From assembly GCF_000801295.1 (NCBI RefSeq), contig NZ_AP012978.1, positions 1,984,001-2,048,000 on the forward strand: a DNA stretch of 64,000 bases, in the 5' to 3' direction. Below are positions 9,834 through 18,879 of the stretch, piece by piece. The stretch is from an endosymbiont of unidentified scaly snail isolate Monju. Lineage in GTDB: Bacteria > Pseudomonadota > Gammaproteobacteria > Chromatiales > Chromatiaceae. Position 1 is the stretch's first letter, and the number at the start of each line of letters is the position of its first letter. The position numbers and the translations under genes were made by a program. Below the pieces are notes generated by a model. That model saw only the letters and a program-made list of their open reading frames with translations. It searched no databases and was not told the origin of the DNA.

Positions 9834-12800
9834 ATGCTGACCATCGACGGCAACGAGGCGGCGGCGCGCATCGCCTATCAGACCAACGAGGTGATCGCCA
9901 TCTACCCCATCACTCCGGCCTCGCCCATGGGCGAATGGGCCGACGAATGGGCCGCCACGGGACGGCGCAACCTGCTGGGCGTGGTGCCGCAGGTGATCGA
10001 GATGCAGAGCGAGGCCGGTGCGGCCGGCGCCACCCACGGCGCCCTGCAGGGTGGCGCCCTGGCCACCGGCTTCACCGCCTCCCAGGGCCTGCTGCTGATG
10101 ATCCCCAATATGTTCAAGATCGCCGGCGAACTCACGCCCACAATCCTGCACGTCGCCTCCCGTTCCATCGCCGCCCAGGCCTTGTCGATCTTCGGCGACC
10201 ATTCCGACGTGATGGCCGTGCGCAGCACAGGTTATGCCCTGCTCTGCTCGTCCAGCGTGCAGGAGGTGATGGACTTCGCCCTGATCGCACAGATGGCTAC
10301 CCTGCGCACACGCGTGCCCTTCGTGCACTTCTTCGACGGCTTCCGTACCTCGCACGAAGTGAACAAGATCGAAGACATCCCCGAGGCACTGATCCACCAC
10401 CTGCTCGACGAACAGGACGTCATCGCCCACCACCGCCGTGCCATGACCCCCGACCGCCCGGTGCTGCGCGGCACCTCGCAAAACCCTGATGTCTATTTCC
10501 AGGGTCGCGAAACGGTCAACCCCTTCTATGCCGCCACACCCGGTATCGTCGAGGACTGCATGCACGCCTTCGCCGAGGCCACTGGACGTCACTACGGGTT
10601 GTTCGAGTAGCACGGTCACCCTGAACCCGAACGTGTCCTGGTGCTGATGGGGTCGGGCCTGGGCGCAGCGACAGAGGCAGTGGATACCCTGGCAGCGCGC
10701 GGTGAGCCGGTCGGCCTGATCAAGGTCCGGCTGTTTCGCCCGTTCTCGCCAGAACACCTGCTGGCGGCGATCCCCGAGAGCGTGCGTGCCATCGCGGTGC
10801 TCGACCGCACCAAGGAGCCGGGCGCCGACGGCGAGCCCCTGTACAAGGATGTCTGCACCGCGCTGATGCAGGCCTTCGGCGACGGCCTGCGCGCCGATCT
10901 GCCGCGGGTGATCGGCGGGCGCTTCGGGCTGTCGTCCAAGGAGTTCACGCCGGGCATGGCCGCCGCCGTGCTCGAGGAACTGAAGAAGGCGCAACCGAAG
11001 AACCACTTCACCATCGGCATTCACGATGATGTGAGCCACAGCAGCCTGGCCTGGGACCCGAACTTCCGCTCCGACGCGGTGGCGCGCATGACCCAATGCG
11101 TGTTCTACGGCCTGGGGTCGGACGGGACTGTCTCGGCCAACAAGAATGTCATCAAGATCATCGGCGAGCAGACCGATCTGCACGTGCAGGGCTATTTCCA
11201 GTACGACTCCAAGAAGGCCGGGGCGGTGACCGTCTCGCACCTGCGCTTCGGCCCCGAGCCCATCCGTTCGACTTACCTGATCGAACCGGGACAGGCGCAG
11301 TTCGTGGCCTGCCACCAGCCCAATTTCCTCGAACGCTATCCCATGCTGGATAAAGCCGCACCGGGAGGCACCTTCCTGCTCAATACGCCCCACCCACCGG
11401 AACAGGTCTGGGACAACCTGCCGCGCGAGGTACAGCAGCAGATCATCGACAAGGACCTGCGGCTGTTCGCCATCGATGCCTACCGCATCGCCCGCGAGAC
11501 GGGCATGGGGCGGCGCATCAACACCATCATGCAGACCGCGTTCTTTGCCATCACCGGCATCCTGCAGATCGGCATTGCCATCCGCGAGATCAAGACCCTG
11601 GTGGAGAAGAGCTACGGGCGCAAGGGCCGGCGCCTGCTGGAACGCAACTTCGCCGCCATCGACCGTACCCTGCCCAAGTTGCACGAGATACCGGTGCCCG
11701 AGGCGCCATCCAGTCGGCACCGCATGCCGCCGGTGGTGCCCGCCGAGGCCCCTGACTTCGTGCGCCGCATCACCGCACCGCTGATCGCCGGGCGCGGCGA
11801 CGAGCTGCCGGTCAGCGCCATCCCCGCCGACGGCACCTGGCCGCTGGGCACCGCCGCCTGGGAGAAGCGCCGACTGGCGCTGGAGCTCCCGATCTGGGAC
11901 GAGACCCTGTGTACCCACTGCGGAAAGTGTCCGCTGGTCTGTCCGCACGCGGCGATCCGTTCCAAGCTGTTCCCGGAGGCGGCGACGGCCGAAGCACCCG
12001 AGACCTTCAAACATGTGCCGGTCAAGGGCGGGGGCAAGGAGCTCCCGGCCGGCATCCACATCAGCTACCAGGTGGCGCCTGACGACTGCACCGGCTGCGG
12101 CCTGTGCGTGGATATCTGCCCCATCCGCGACCGTAACGACCCGGAACGCAAGGCCCTCAACATGGCCCCTGTCGGCCCCCATCGCGAGGCCGAACGCGCC
12201 AACTGGGACTTCTTCCTGAAGCTGCCGGAGTTCGATCGCCGCCGACTCAAGGTCACCACCCTCAAGGGTGCAATGGTGATGCAGCCGCTGTTCGAATTCT
12301 CCGGCGCCTGCGTGGGCTGCGGCGAGACGCCCTACATCAAGCTCGCCACCCAGCTGTTCGGCGACCGCATGCTGATCGCCAACGCCACCGGCTGTTCCTC
12401 GATCTATGGCGGCAACCTGCCCACCACCCCCTATACCACCAACCCCGAAGGACGCGGTCCGACCTGGAACAACTCCCTGTTCGAGGACAACGCCGAGTTC
12501 GGCCTGGGCCTGCGCGTCGCGGTGGACAGCCGTGCCGCTCACGCCCGCGAGCTGCTGACCCGCCTGGCCAACCGGCTCGACGGCAAGCTGGTGGAAGCGC
12601 TGTTGCATGCCCGCCACCTGCTGGAGGTGGCCGACTACCTGGTACGCAAGAGCGTCTGGGCCATCGGCGGCGACGGCTGGGCCTATGACATCGGCTACGG
12701 CGGACTGGACCACGTGCTGGCCTCGGGCCGCGACATCAACCTGCTGGTGCTCGACACCGAGGTCTATTCCAATACCGGCGGTCAAACCTCCAAGGCCACG

Positions 12801-13332
12801 CCACTGGGCGCGGTGGCCAAGTTCTCGGCCGGCGGCAAGCCGGTGATGAAGAAGGACCTGGCACTGATGGCCATGAGCTACGGCAACGTCTATGTTGCCC
12901 AGGTGGCATTCGGCGCCAAGGACGTACAGACCCCTGCGCGCCTTCCTCGAGGCCGAGAGCTACCCCGGCCCCTCGCTGATCATCGCCTACTCGCCCTGTA
13001 TCGCCCACGGCGTGGACCTGTCGAACAACATCCGCCAGCAGAACCTGGCGGTGAATGCCGGTCACTGGCCCCTGTTCCGCTTCGACCCGCGCCGTATCGA
13101 ACGCGGCGAGAGTCCACTGCACGTGGACAGCAAGCCACCGAGCATCCCCTACGAGGAATTCACCAGCAGCGAGACCCGTTTCTCGGTATTGTCCCGCACC
13201 CATCCGGAAGCCGCACAACGCTTTCTCAAGCAGGCACAGCAACATGCGCAAGAAAAATTCCGGCTGTACGAGCAACTGGCGCACATCAAGCTGACCGGCG
13301 AAGCCGGACCGGAGGAGAGGAGACCGTCATGA
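9834..13332 (+). pseudogene. nifJ: Pyruvate:ferredoxin/flavodoxin oxidoreductase, interrupted by a stop and a frameshift
   Basis: This fused single-chain enzyme converts pyruvate and CoA to acetyl-CoA, CO2 and reduced ferredoxin/flavodoxin using thiamine diphosphate and [4Fe-4S] clusters. Domains are in order: pyruvate-binding N-terminus (YPITPASPMGEWADEWAA), transketolase-like II, gamma domain, a 2x[4Fe-4S] domain (CTHCGKCPLVCP and CTGCGLCVDICP), the ThDP domain (GDGWAYDIGYGG, YSNTGGQTSKATPLG) and the C-terminus. Lesions: in-frame TAG at 10608-10610 where Tyr is usual (LFE*HGHPEPERVLV); one extra C in the run 12931-12934, after which the frame continues as LRAFLEAESYPGPS to 13332; and probably about 25-30 residues missing near 12603-12612, between LVEALL and LLEVADYLV. 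The restored C-terminal frame overlaps the next gene by ATGA, so the original coupling is preserved. The gene does not imply nitrogen fixation. Confidence 0.85.
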
Positions 13333-14339
13333 ACCTGAAGACCCAATGGCTGGGGTTGCATCTCGACAACCCCTTCGTTCCCTCTGCCTCGCCGCTGAGT
13401 CGCAGCCTGGACATGGCCCGCGCGCTCGAGGATGCCGGCGCCAGCGCCCTGGTGATGTATTCGCTGTTCGAGGAGGCGATCACCGCCGAGGAAGAGACCA
13501 TGGTGCGTTTCCTGCACCACCAGGACCACGGTCATGCCGAAGCCGGTTCCTACCTGCCCGATCACATGGACTTTCCCGGCGAGCTGGACCGTTACCTGGA
13601 GCAGCTCGCCGCGCTCAAGGCCAGTCTGGACATCCCGATCGTCGCCAGTCTCAACGGGGTGACCGACGGCGGCTGGCTGGACATCGCGAAACTGTTGCAG
13701 GAGGGTGGCGCCGACGCCCTGGAACTCAACGTCTACTACATCGCCTCGGCGCCCTGGGAGGAATGCCATACCGTCGAACAGCGCTATATCGATCTGCTCA
13801 AGCACCTGCGCGAGGAGATCGACCTGCCGATCAACATGAAGCTCTCGCCCTTCTTCAGCTCCATCGGCCACATGGTCAAGCGCCTGGAGAACGCCGGAGC
13901 CCGAGGCGTCTCACTGTTCAACCGCTTCTACCAGCCCGACATCCATATCGACAACCTGCAGCTGCAACACAGCCTGCACCCGTCGAATTCGGCCGACGCC
14001 CTGTTGGCCATGCGCTGGATTGCCATGCTGCACCGCCGGGTAGGGGTGTCCCTGGGTGCCACGGGCGGCATCCATACGACCGAGGACGCCATCAAGCTGT
14101 TGCTCGCCGGCGCCGACGTGGTACACCTGTGCACCGCCCTGCTGCAAAAGGGCCCCGCCCACCTGGCCGAGATCATCACGGGTACACGGGAATGGATGGA
14201 GCAACAGGGCTTCGAATCCATCGACGAGTTCCGCGGCCGGGTCAGCCAGTATGCGGTCACCGACACCTCAGCCTTCGAGCGCACCAATTACATGCACATC
14301 CTCGACAGTTATACCTTCCGCCCCAGCGTCTGGAGCTGA
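13329..14339 (+). CDS. Dihydroorotate-dehydrogenase-like flavoprotein
   Basis: A 336-residue TIM-barrel protein of the DHOD/PyrD-like group that commonly follows nifJ. It begins MNLKTQWLGLHLDNPFVPSA, overlapping the nifJ stop as ATGA, so the two were translationally coupled. Visible are NPFVPSASPLS (FMN phosphate side), PIVASLNGV, ALELNVYY, PINMKLSPFF (barrel lysine) and GATGGIHTTEDAIKLLLAGA (FMN-binding GG motif), ending HILDSYTFRPS. True pyrimidine-pathway function is doubtful; members next to nifJ may act with the oxidoreductase, but the substrate is unknown. Intact despite damage to nifJ. Confidence 0.85.
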   Translation: MNLKTQWLGLHLDNPFVPSASPLSRSLDMARALEDAGASALVMYSLFEEAITAEEETMVRFLHHQDHGHAEAGSYLPDHMDFPGELDRYLEQLAALKASLDIPIVASLNGVTDGGWLDIAKLLQEGGADALELNVYYIASAPWEECHTVEQRYIDLLKHLREEIDLPINMKLSPFFSSIGHMVKRLENAGARGVSLFNRFYQPDIHIDNLQLQHSLHPSNSADALLAMRWIAMLHRRVGVSLGATGGIHTTEDAIKLLLAGADVVHLCTALLQKGPAHLAEIITGTREWMEQQGFESIDEFRGRVSQYAVTDTSAFERTNYMHILDSYTFRPSVWS

Positions 14340-14387
14340 AACATACGGCCTGGGAAAATACCGGAAACAACCACCCGCCTGTCCACC

Positions 14388-14912
14388 ATGAGTCAGCTGT
14401 ACCTGTATGCCGAACCTCCCCTGCACCTTGGCAAGGTGGAGGGACATCAGCCCATTACCCAGTCACTCATTGCCGCCTTCGAGCGCGAATTCGGCGGTCC
14501 GCACATGCGCCAGTCACACCTCGAGCTGGGGCGCCTGGAGAACACCTGGATCGCACGCGAGGCCATCCCAGAGATCGAGCCCTTGCTCACACTGGCCAAC
14601 CAGGCGGCCCAGGCCATCCTCGGCCGCGAAGACCTGCGTACCGCCTTCTGGTTCAATCGCATGCTGCCAGGCGACCGCACGGCGCGACACAACCACGAGG
14701 AGGGTGGCGAACTGCTCTCCGGTGTCTATTACCTGGAAACACCACCCGACTGTGGCGATCTACTGGTCTATCACCCGGGCGGGCCGACCCGCATCGCCCC
14801 GTGCGAGGGGCGCTTCGTGTTCTTCGCGCCCCGCCTGGCGCATGCCGTGGAGGAAAACCGCAGCGGCCGGCGGCGACTCTCGGTCGCCTTCAATTTCGGG
14901 CCGGCGGGATAG
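14388..14912 (+). CDS. 2OG-Fe(II) oxygenase-like protein
   Basis: A 174-residue protein whose C-terminal half has the double-stranded beta-helix signature: RHNHEEGGELLSGVYYLETP (about 97-116) with iron-ligand candidates His98/His100 and a Glu, then FAPRLAHAVEENRSGRRRLS (about 146-165) with a distal His and the Arg that would bind 2-oxoglutarate. This matches putative 2OG-Fe(II) oxygenases that resemble prolyl hydroxylases. The substrate is unknown. It lies 48 bp after the DHOD-like gene and its last 23 bp overlap the converging membrane-protein gene. Confidence 0.72.
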   Translation: MSQLYLYAEPPLHLGKVEGHQPITQSLIAAFEREFGGPHMRQSHLELGRLENTWIAREAIPEIEPLLTLANQAAQAILGREDLRTAFWFNRMLPGDRTARHNHEEGGELLSGVYYLETPPDCGDLLVYHPGGPTRIAPCEGRFVFFAPRLAHAVEENRSGRRRLSVAFNFGPAG

Positions 14913-15294
14913 TACTGGTCTCCAGTCGCTCGGTATCGGCCAGGCGCACCCGTACCCCGTCAGTGGTGATGAACTCGCGGTCGTCGATGTCGCCCCGGTA
15001 GGCCCGGTAGTGGGTCACGTGCCCGGTCCCGGCATCGACCACCCGCACATACAGCACGTCGTGCGCCTCGCGCCAGCTCTCGCGCCAGCTCGAATACAGC
15101 CAGAAAGCCGCCACCCCCAGCATCAACACCACCACCGCACTGGCCAGCCAGCCGATCGGCAACGCGCTCCGCGGGGCGCTCGGACCCACGGGGGGGCTTA
15201 CCCGCGGCAGTCGCGCCTGCGCACGCGCGCGCAGCACCAGCAAGGCACCGGCAATGACAATCACGGTCAGCAGAATCTTGCCCAGCAATCCCAC
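14890..15294 (-). CDS. Membrane protein with two helices, unknown function
   Basis: A likely 134-residue protein starting at GTG 15294 (GAGGG 7-11 bases upstream), which places a membrane helix LLGKILLTVIVIAGALLVLR at the N-terminus; a longer ATG start at 15381 would add an unlikely cysteine-rich leader. A second helix (LASAVVVLMLGVAAFWLYSS) follows a proline-rich linker. The C-terminal part is hydrophilic (VLYVRVVDAGTGHVTHYRAY, then DREFITTDGVRVRLAD) and resembles small conserved proteins reported as hypothetical in sulfur bacteria, but I cannot name a family. It converges on and overlaps the oxygenase-like gene by 23 bp. Confidence 0.62.
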   Translation of the reverse strand: MGLLGKILLTVIVIAGALLVLRARAQARLPRVSPPVGPSAPRSALPIGWLASAVVVLMLGVAAFWLYSSWRESWREAHDVLYVRVVDAGTGHVTHYRAYRGDIDDREFITTDGVRVRLADTERLETSTIPPARN

Positions 15295-15410
15295 GTCGCA
15301 GCCCTCGAAAATGGAAAAGGCACAGCATAGCCGATCCACCGACAGGAGGCCCCTTCCGTTCAGCGCGCTGTAATGACACACCCGACCTCTTCTGGTGGTA
15401 TCGTGGTGCC

Positions 15411-16067
15411 ATGAAGAAATGCCTCATCCACTACCTGCTGCCGCTGCTGCTCGCCCTGCTGAGCACGGGATGTAGTGCGCCCGACGAACCGACCATCTCG
15501 CTGTACCTGGCGATCCAGCGCAGCGACATCGAACAGCTCGAGCGCCACTTGCACTGGGGCACGCCGGCGGACCAGCCGTTGCCCAATGGCCGATATCCGC
15601 TGCACGAGGTCGCCGCGCACGGACGGGTGGTGATGCTCAAGATGCTGCTCAAGCACGGCGTTCGCATCGACTCGCGGGACCCCGACGGCCAGACGCCGCT
15701 GGATGTCGCCATCCTCAACGGCCGCACCCAGGCCGCGCAGGTCCTGATCCGCGCCGGCGCCACCTTCGATCCATCGCAATTGCTGCTGGAGGCGGCGCGG
15801 CGCAAGGTCAGCGACCGCGATGTGGTTCGCCTTCTCAAGCGCCACGGCGCTGACATGGAGGTACGGGACGAACAGGGCAACACCCCGCTACTGATCGCGG
15901 CAGCCAACGGCAACCATCGCCTGGTGCACTATCTGATCGAGTTCGGTGCCGACACCAATGCGCGCAATGCTGCCGGCGAAACGGCGCTGATCATCGCCCG
16001 ACGCCTGAAACGACCGGAGCTCGAAGAGTTCCTGCTCGCCAATGGCGCCATCGACTCGAAGCCCTGA
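15411..16067 (+). CDS. Ankyrin-repeat lipoprotein
   Basis: A 218-residue protein with a lipoprotein signal peptide (MKKCLIHYLLPLLLALLSTG, lipobox LSTGC at 18-22), so it is probably anchored to the outer membrane facing the periplasm. About four ankyrin repeats follow: RYPLHEVAAHGRVVMLKMLL, DGQTPLDVAILNGRTQAAQV, a degenerate one around 120-150, and GNTPLLIAAANGNHRLVHYL, then GETALIIARRLKRPELEEFL. Ankyrin repeats bind proteins; no catalytic domain is present. It is monocistronic, with about 300 bp of non-coding DNA downstream. Confidence 0.85.
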   Translation: MKKCLIHYLLPLLLALLSTGCSAPDEPTISLYLAIQRSDIEQLERHLHWGTPADQPLPNGRYPLHEVAAHGRVVMLKMLLKHGVRIDSRDPDGQTPLDVAILNGRTQAAQVLIRAGATFDPSQLLLEAARRKVSDRDVVRLLKRHGADMEVRDEQGNTPLLIAAANGNHRLVHYLIEFGADTNARNAAGETALIIARRLKRPELEEFLLANGAIDSKP

Positions 16068-16375
16068 GCCCAACCCGCTAGCCCGGATGTCTCACCGGCA
16101 TACCGAGAGCCGGCGGAATTCGCAGCCGCTGTGGCGCCGGTTTGGAGCGAAAGGGATGGCTGCCGCTATCGCTTGAGTGAAAACCAAGCCACAGCGAGCG
16201 AGAAACCGCCGGAATCGGGATAGAACAACGCAGGCTACAAGCTGTAACCGACGATTGGCGTCCCTTTTTGCCATTCTTACTCGATCATTCAGCCTATTGG
16301 GCTTCGAGCGTTGTTCGGCCGGTGAAATATTCGGGCTAGAATACCGCCATCATTACAGCAATCACGGAAACCGAC
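16068..16375. other. Intergenic stretch of about 308 bp with no convincing gene
   Basis: It contains a short inverted element near 16081-16122 (CCCGGATG ... CCGGCGGAATTC) like a decayed repeat, and a more AT-rich part from about 16250. TAGAAT at 16336-16341 is a possible -10 box for the next gene, but no well-spaced -35 is evident. An open frame on the minus strand (16092-16274) lacks a ribosome-binding site and protein-like character. Confidence 0.45.
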
Positions 16376-16666
16376 ATGGCCAGTACGCCGGACGAACTCA
16401 CCATCAACTACAGCGAGGGCGGCATCGACCTCGTCAAGGAACTGGACAAGCGCGTACTCTCCAAGGGCGCCTGGACCACCATCCTTTTTCGCTACCAGGA
16501 ATGGGACAACGCCAAGCAGGCCTACGGAAAGGACAAATACTCCATCCGCCGTTACCAGAAACGCAACGGTGAATACCAGCAGAAGTCCAAGTTCAACATC
16601 TCCAGCCCCGACCAGGCGCGGCAACTGATCGAGGCCCTGCAGGAATGGGTGGAGGACGCTGGTTGA
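16376..16666 (+). CDS. Small conserved protein with PC4-like strand pattern, function unknown
   Basis: A 96-residue basic/acidic protein, MASTPDELTINYSEGGIDLV, then KELDKRVLSKGAWTTILFRY and YSIRRYQKRNGEYQQKSKFN, ending in a helix (QARQLIEALQEWVEDAG). The arrangement of a W-T-I-L-F-R-Y strand, a basic R-R-Y-Q-K-R strand and a terminal amphipathic helix is reminiscent of the ssDNA-binding PC4/YdbC fold, but I cannot assert homology. The codon pattern is good and the gene sits directly before a tandem REP array. Confidence 0.65.
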   Translation: MASTPDELTINYSEGGIDLVKELDKRVLSKGAWTTILFRYQEWDNAKQAYGKDKYSIRRYQKRNGEYQQKSKFNISSPDQARQLIEALQEWVEDAG

Positions 16667-16672
16667 ATCGGT

Positions 16673-16917
16673 GTTCGCGACGGGGACGTCGCTCCTACCC
16701 GTAGGAGGTCCATCCCCGGGCCGAACTGGTTCGCGACGGGGACGTCGCTCCTACCCGTAGGAGGTCCATCCCCGGGCCGAACTGGTTCGCGGCGGGGACG
16801 CCGCTCCTACCCGTAGGAGGTCCATCCCCGGGCCGAACTGGTTCGCGGCGGGGACGCCGCCCCTACCGTAGGAGGCCCGTCCTCGGGCCGAATGTTTGCG
16901 GTGGGGACGCCGCTTGT
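16673..16917 (+). repeat. Tandem array of a 56-bp composite REP unit, four copies plus a partial fifth
   Basis: Units begin at 16673, 16729, 16785 and 16841; the first three have an exact 56-bp period, the fourth is 53 bp, and a decayed partial unit starts at 16894. Each has a left palindromic half (GTTCGCGACGGGGACGTCGC), CTCCTACCCGTAGGAG at the centre, and a right half ending CCCCGGGCCGAACTG. The first two share GACGTCGC while the third and fourth have GGCGGGGACGCCGC, with compensatory changes that keep the stem. The array fills the space between converging genes and ends about 3 bp from the sbcB stop. There are no spacers, so it is not a CRISPR. Confidence 0.92.
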
Positions 16918-16919
16918 GT

Positions 16920-18362
16920 TCAATCCAGGCCGACCAGACCTGGCCATTCGAGCAACTCATCGACCACGCGGCGGCGGTCTTCGGCCAGCGAGGTGTCGAC
17001 CGCCAGGCGCGCCAGTTCACGGCGGTACTGTTCGAGGGTGATACTGGAGGGACCCTCGGGGTCGCGCACCCGCGCCCGACGCCATTCGTCCCAGCGCGCG
17101 CGCTCCTCGCGGTTCAGGGTCTCGGGCCAGTTGCGCGCACGGTAGCGGAACAGCAGCTCCTGATAGCGCGGATCATCGAAGCGCAGATCGAGACGACCCA
17201 GTTCCTCGGGCGGGGTCGCGCGCACCCGTTCGCAGCGACGCCGATCGGCCTCGCTGGGGAAACCGCCATACAGATCGAGATCAGGGTCGCGCGGCGGATA
17301 TTCCCGTTCGGCGAACACCTCGGCGAGCTTTTGCTGCACGGTCTCACGATGAGCGAGCAACTGGTCGCGGTGACGCTGTTCGGCGGCGGCATCCATCTGC
17401 CAGCGCTCGCGTGCGGCATCGGTCAGCGTGTTCATGGGCACCACCACCGGCGCCTTGTTGATGTGGACCTCTTTCAGCGCGATGCGCTCGACGCCCTCGG
17501 GCAAATCCTCGGCACGGGTGTAGAGACGCTCGCGCAGCGCCTCGGCGTCGAGCTCCAGCAACGGCGCGGGATCGACCCGCAGGTCATAAACGATGACGCT
17601 GTTGCGGTTGCGCGGGTGCCAGGCCAGCGGCAGCACCGCGGCGATACAGCCCAGGCGCGCAGGATACCGCGACGAGACGTGCAGCACCGGGCGGCCGGCG
17701 GCCGGTTCGAGCATGCCGGCGAGCGTCTGCTTGTCGCGGTGGTTGAAGACATAATCGAACAGGCGCGGCTGACGCTCGCGCACCAGGCGCGCCAGGGCGA
17801 TGGTGGCGCGCACATCGGCAAGCGCATCGTGCGCGCCCGTGTGGGCGATGTCGTTGGCCTCGGTGAGCTTCTCCAGGCGAAAGGTGGTCACCCCGGGTTC
17901 CTTCTCGGGCCATTCGATGCCCTCGGGACGCAGCGCATGGGTGAGACGCACCACGTCGATCAGGTCCCAGCGCGAATTGCCGTTCTTCCATTCGCGCTCG
18001 TAGGGATCGAAGAAATTGCGGTACAGGCCGTAGCGGGTGACCTCGTCGTCGAAGCGGATGGTGTTGTAGCCCAGCGAGCAGGTGCCCGGCTGCATCATCT
18101 CGGCATGGATGAAGCGGAAGAAATCGGCCTCGGGCGCGCCTTCGGCCAACGCGCGCCGCGGCGAGATGCCGGTGACCATGCAGGCGCCGGGCTGCGGCAG
18201 CATGTCGTCGGCCGGTCGCGCGTAGATCACCAGCGGCTCGCCGATGGGGTTGAAATCGAGATCGGTGCGCAGACCGGCGAACTGGGCCGCGCGGTCACGC
18301 GCGGGATCGGCGCCCCAGGTCTCGTAGTCGTGCCAGTAGAAGCTGGTGGTCTGGCGGCTCAT
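16920..18362 (-). CDS. sbcB: Exodeoxyribonuclease I
   Basis: A 3'-5' single-strand DNA exonuclease of the DEDDh group, used in recombination and mismatch repair. The 480 residues match the family (E. coli 475). The start ATG 18362 follows GGGGGAGG; the open frame extends upstream but with nonsense content. Motifs: FYWHDYETWGADPARDR (ExoI metal-binding Asp/Glu), LGYNTIRFDDEVTRYGLYRN, WDLIDVVRLTHALRPEGIEW, and HTGAHDALADVRATIALARL with the catalytic His/Asp pair, then the SH3-like and C-terminal helical regions. Its stop codon abuts the 56-bp repeat array. Probably monocistronic. Confidence 0.95.
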   Translation of the reverse strand: MSRQTTSFYWHDYETWGADPARDRAAQFAGLRTDLDFNPIGEPLVIYARPADDMLPQPGACMVTGISPRRALAEGAPEADFFRFIHAEMMQPGTCSLGYNTIRFDDEVTRYGLYRNFFDPYEREWKNGNSRWDLIDVVRLTHALRPEGIEWPEKEPGVTTFRLEKLTEANDIAHTGAHDALADVRATIALARLVRERQPRLFDYVFNHRDKQTLAGMLEPAAGRPVLHVSSRYPARLGCIAAVLPLAWHPRNRNSVIVYDLRVDPAPLLELDAEALRERLYTRAEDLPEGVERIALKEVHINKAPVVVPMNTLTDAARERWQMDAAAEQRHRDQLLAHRETVQQKLAEVFAEREYPPRDPDLDLYGGFPSEADRRRCERVRATPPEELGRLDLRFDDPRYQELLFRYRARNWPETLNREERARWDEWRRARVRDPEGPSSITLEQYRRELARLAVDTSLAEDRRRVVDELLEWPGLVGLD

Positions 18363-18399
18363 GCGCAGCCTCCCCCGTGCAGACGCCATCCGGCAGACA

Positions 18400-18430
18400 C
18401 GCGAAAGGCCACCCGGCATGCCGGATGGCC
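18400..18430 (-). terminator. Hairpin terminator after rplS
   Basis: On the minus strand GGCCATCCGG pairs with CCGGGTGGCC (one G-U) across a CATG loop, followed by TTTCGCG. The T tract is short, so efficiency is uncertain. It closes the rpsP-rimM-trmD-rplS operon 45 bp after rplS and overlaps the leader region of sbcB. Confidence 0.65.
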
Positions 18431-18474
18431 CTGTCGCTGCACGACGCGACCGTCTTGCCGGACGGTCTGCGACA

Positions 18475-18828
18475 TCACTTGGTGGAGATCTTCTCCTTGA
18501 TGCGCGCCGCCTTGCCGGTGCGACCGCGCAGGTAGTACAGCTTGGCGCGACGCACGTCGCCACGACGCTTGACCTCGATGGAGGCGATCTGCGGGCTGTA
18601 GGTCTGGAACACCCGCTCCACGCCCTCGCCGTGGGAGATCTTGCGCACGGTGAACGAGGAGTTCAGGCCGCGGTTGCGCTTGGCGATGCAGACGCCTTCG
18701 AAGGCCTGCAGGCGCTCGCGGTTGCCTTCCTTCACCTTGACCTGCACGACCAGGGTGTCGCCCGGACCGAAGGCCGGGATCTCCTTGTTCATCTGTTCTG
18801 CTTCGAGTTCCTGGATGATGTTGCTCAT
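18475..18828 (-). CDS. rplS: 50S ribosomal protein L19
   Basis: A 117-residue ribosomal protein at the 30S-50S interface. The sequence has the family's start ([20 protein letters not shown]), [40 protein letters not shown] and the basic tail [20 protein letters not shown]. It is the last gene of the rpsP-rimM-trmD-rplS operon, 51 bp after trmD, the order known from E. coli. Intact. Confidence 0.98.
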   Translation of the reverse strand: MSNIIQELEAEQMNKEIPAFGPGDTLVVQVKVKEGNRERLQAFEGVCIAKRNRGLNSSFTVRKISHGEGVERVFQTYSPQIASIEVKRRGDVRRAKLYYLRGRTGKAARIKEKISTK

Positions 18829-18879
18829 CGCCCTTGCTCCTGACCCAGTTGGGATTGGGTGCCTCGCGGCACGTTCGTT

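Noticed and set aside
9690-12785. Very long open frame on the minus strand opposite nifJ
   Set aside because: Repetitive, Gly/His/Gln-rich antisense translation of GC-rich coding sequence, no ribosome-binding site and no domain. The same holds for other long antisense frames, such as those opposite acs, pyk and pgk.
9834-13332. Nitrogen fixation inferred from the name nifJ
   Set aside because: Pyruvate:flavodoxin oxidoreductases occur in many non-fixing bacteria; no nif structural gene is in the window.
10641-14339. Long open frame that joins nifJ to the DHOD-like protein as one 1232-residue fusion
   Set aside because: The middle from about 12935 to 13328 is out-of-frame nonsense; the natural nifJ C-terminus and a separate ATG with ATGA overlap are visible.
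16092-16274. Small minus-strand ORF downstream of the ankyrin lipoprotein
   Set aside because: No ribosome-binding site, odd composition and overlap with repeat-like sequence.
16673-16917. CRISPR array
   Set aside because: Units touch one another without unique spacers and are internally palindromic; no cas genes are nearby.
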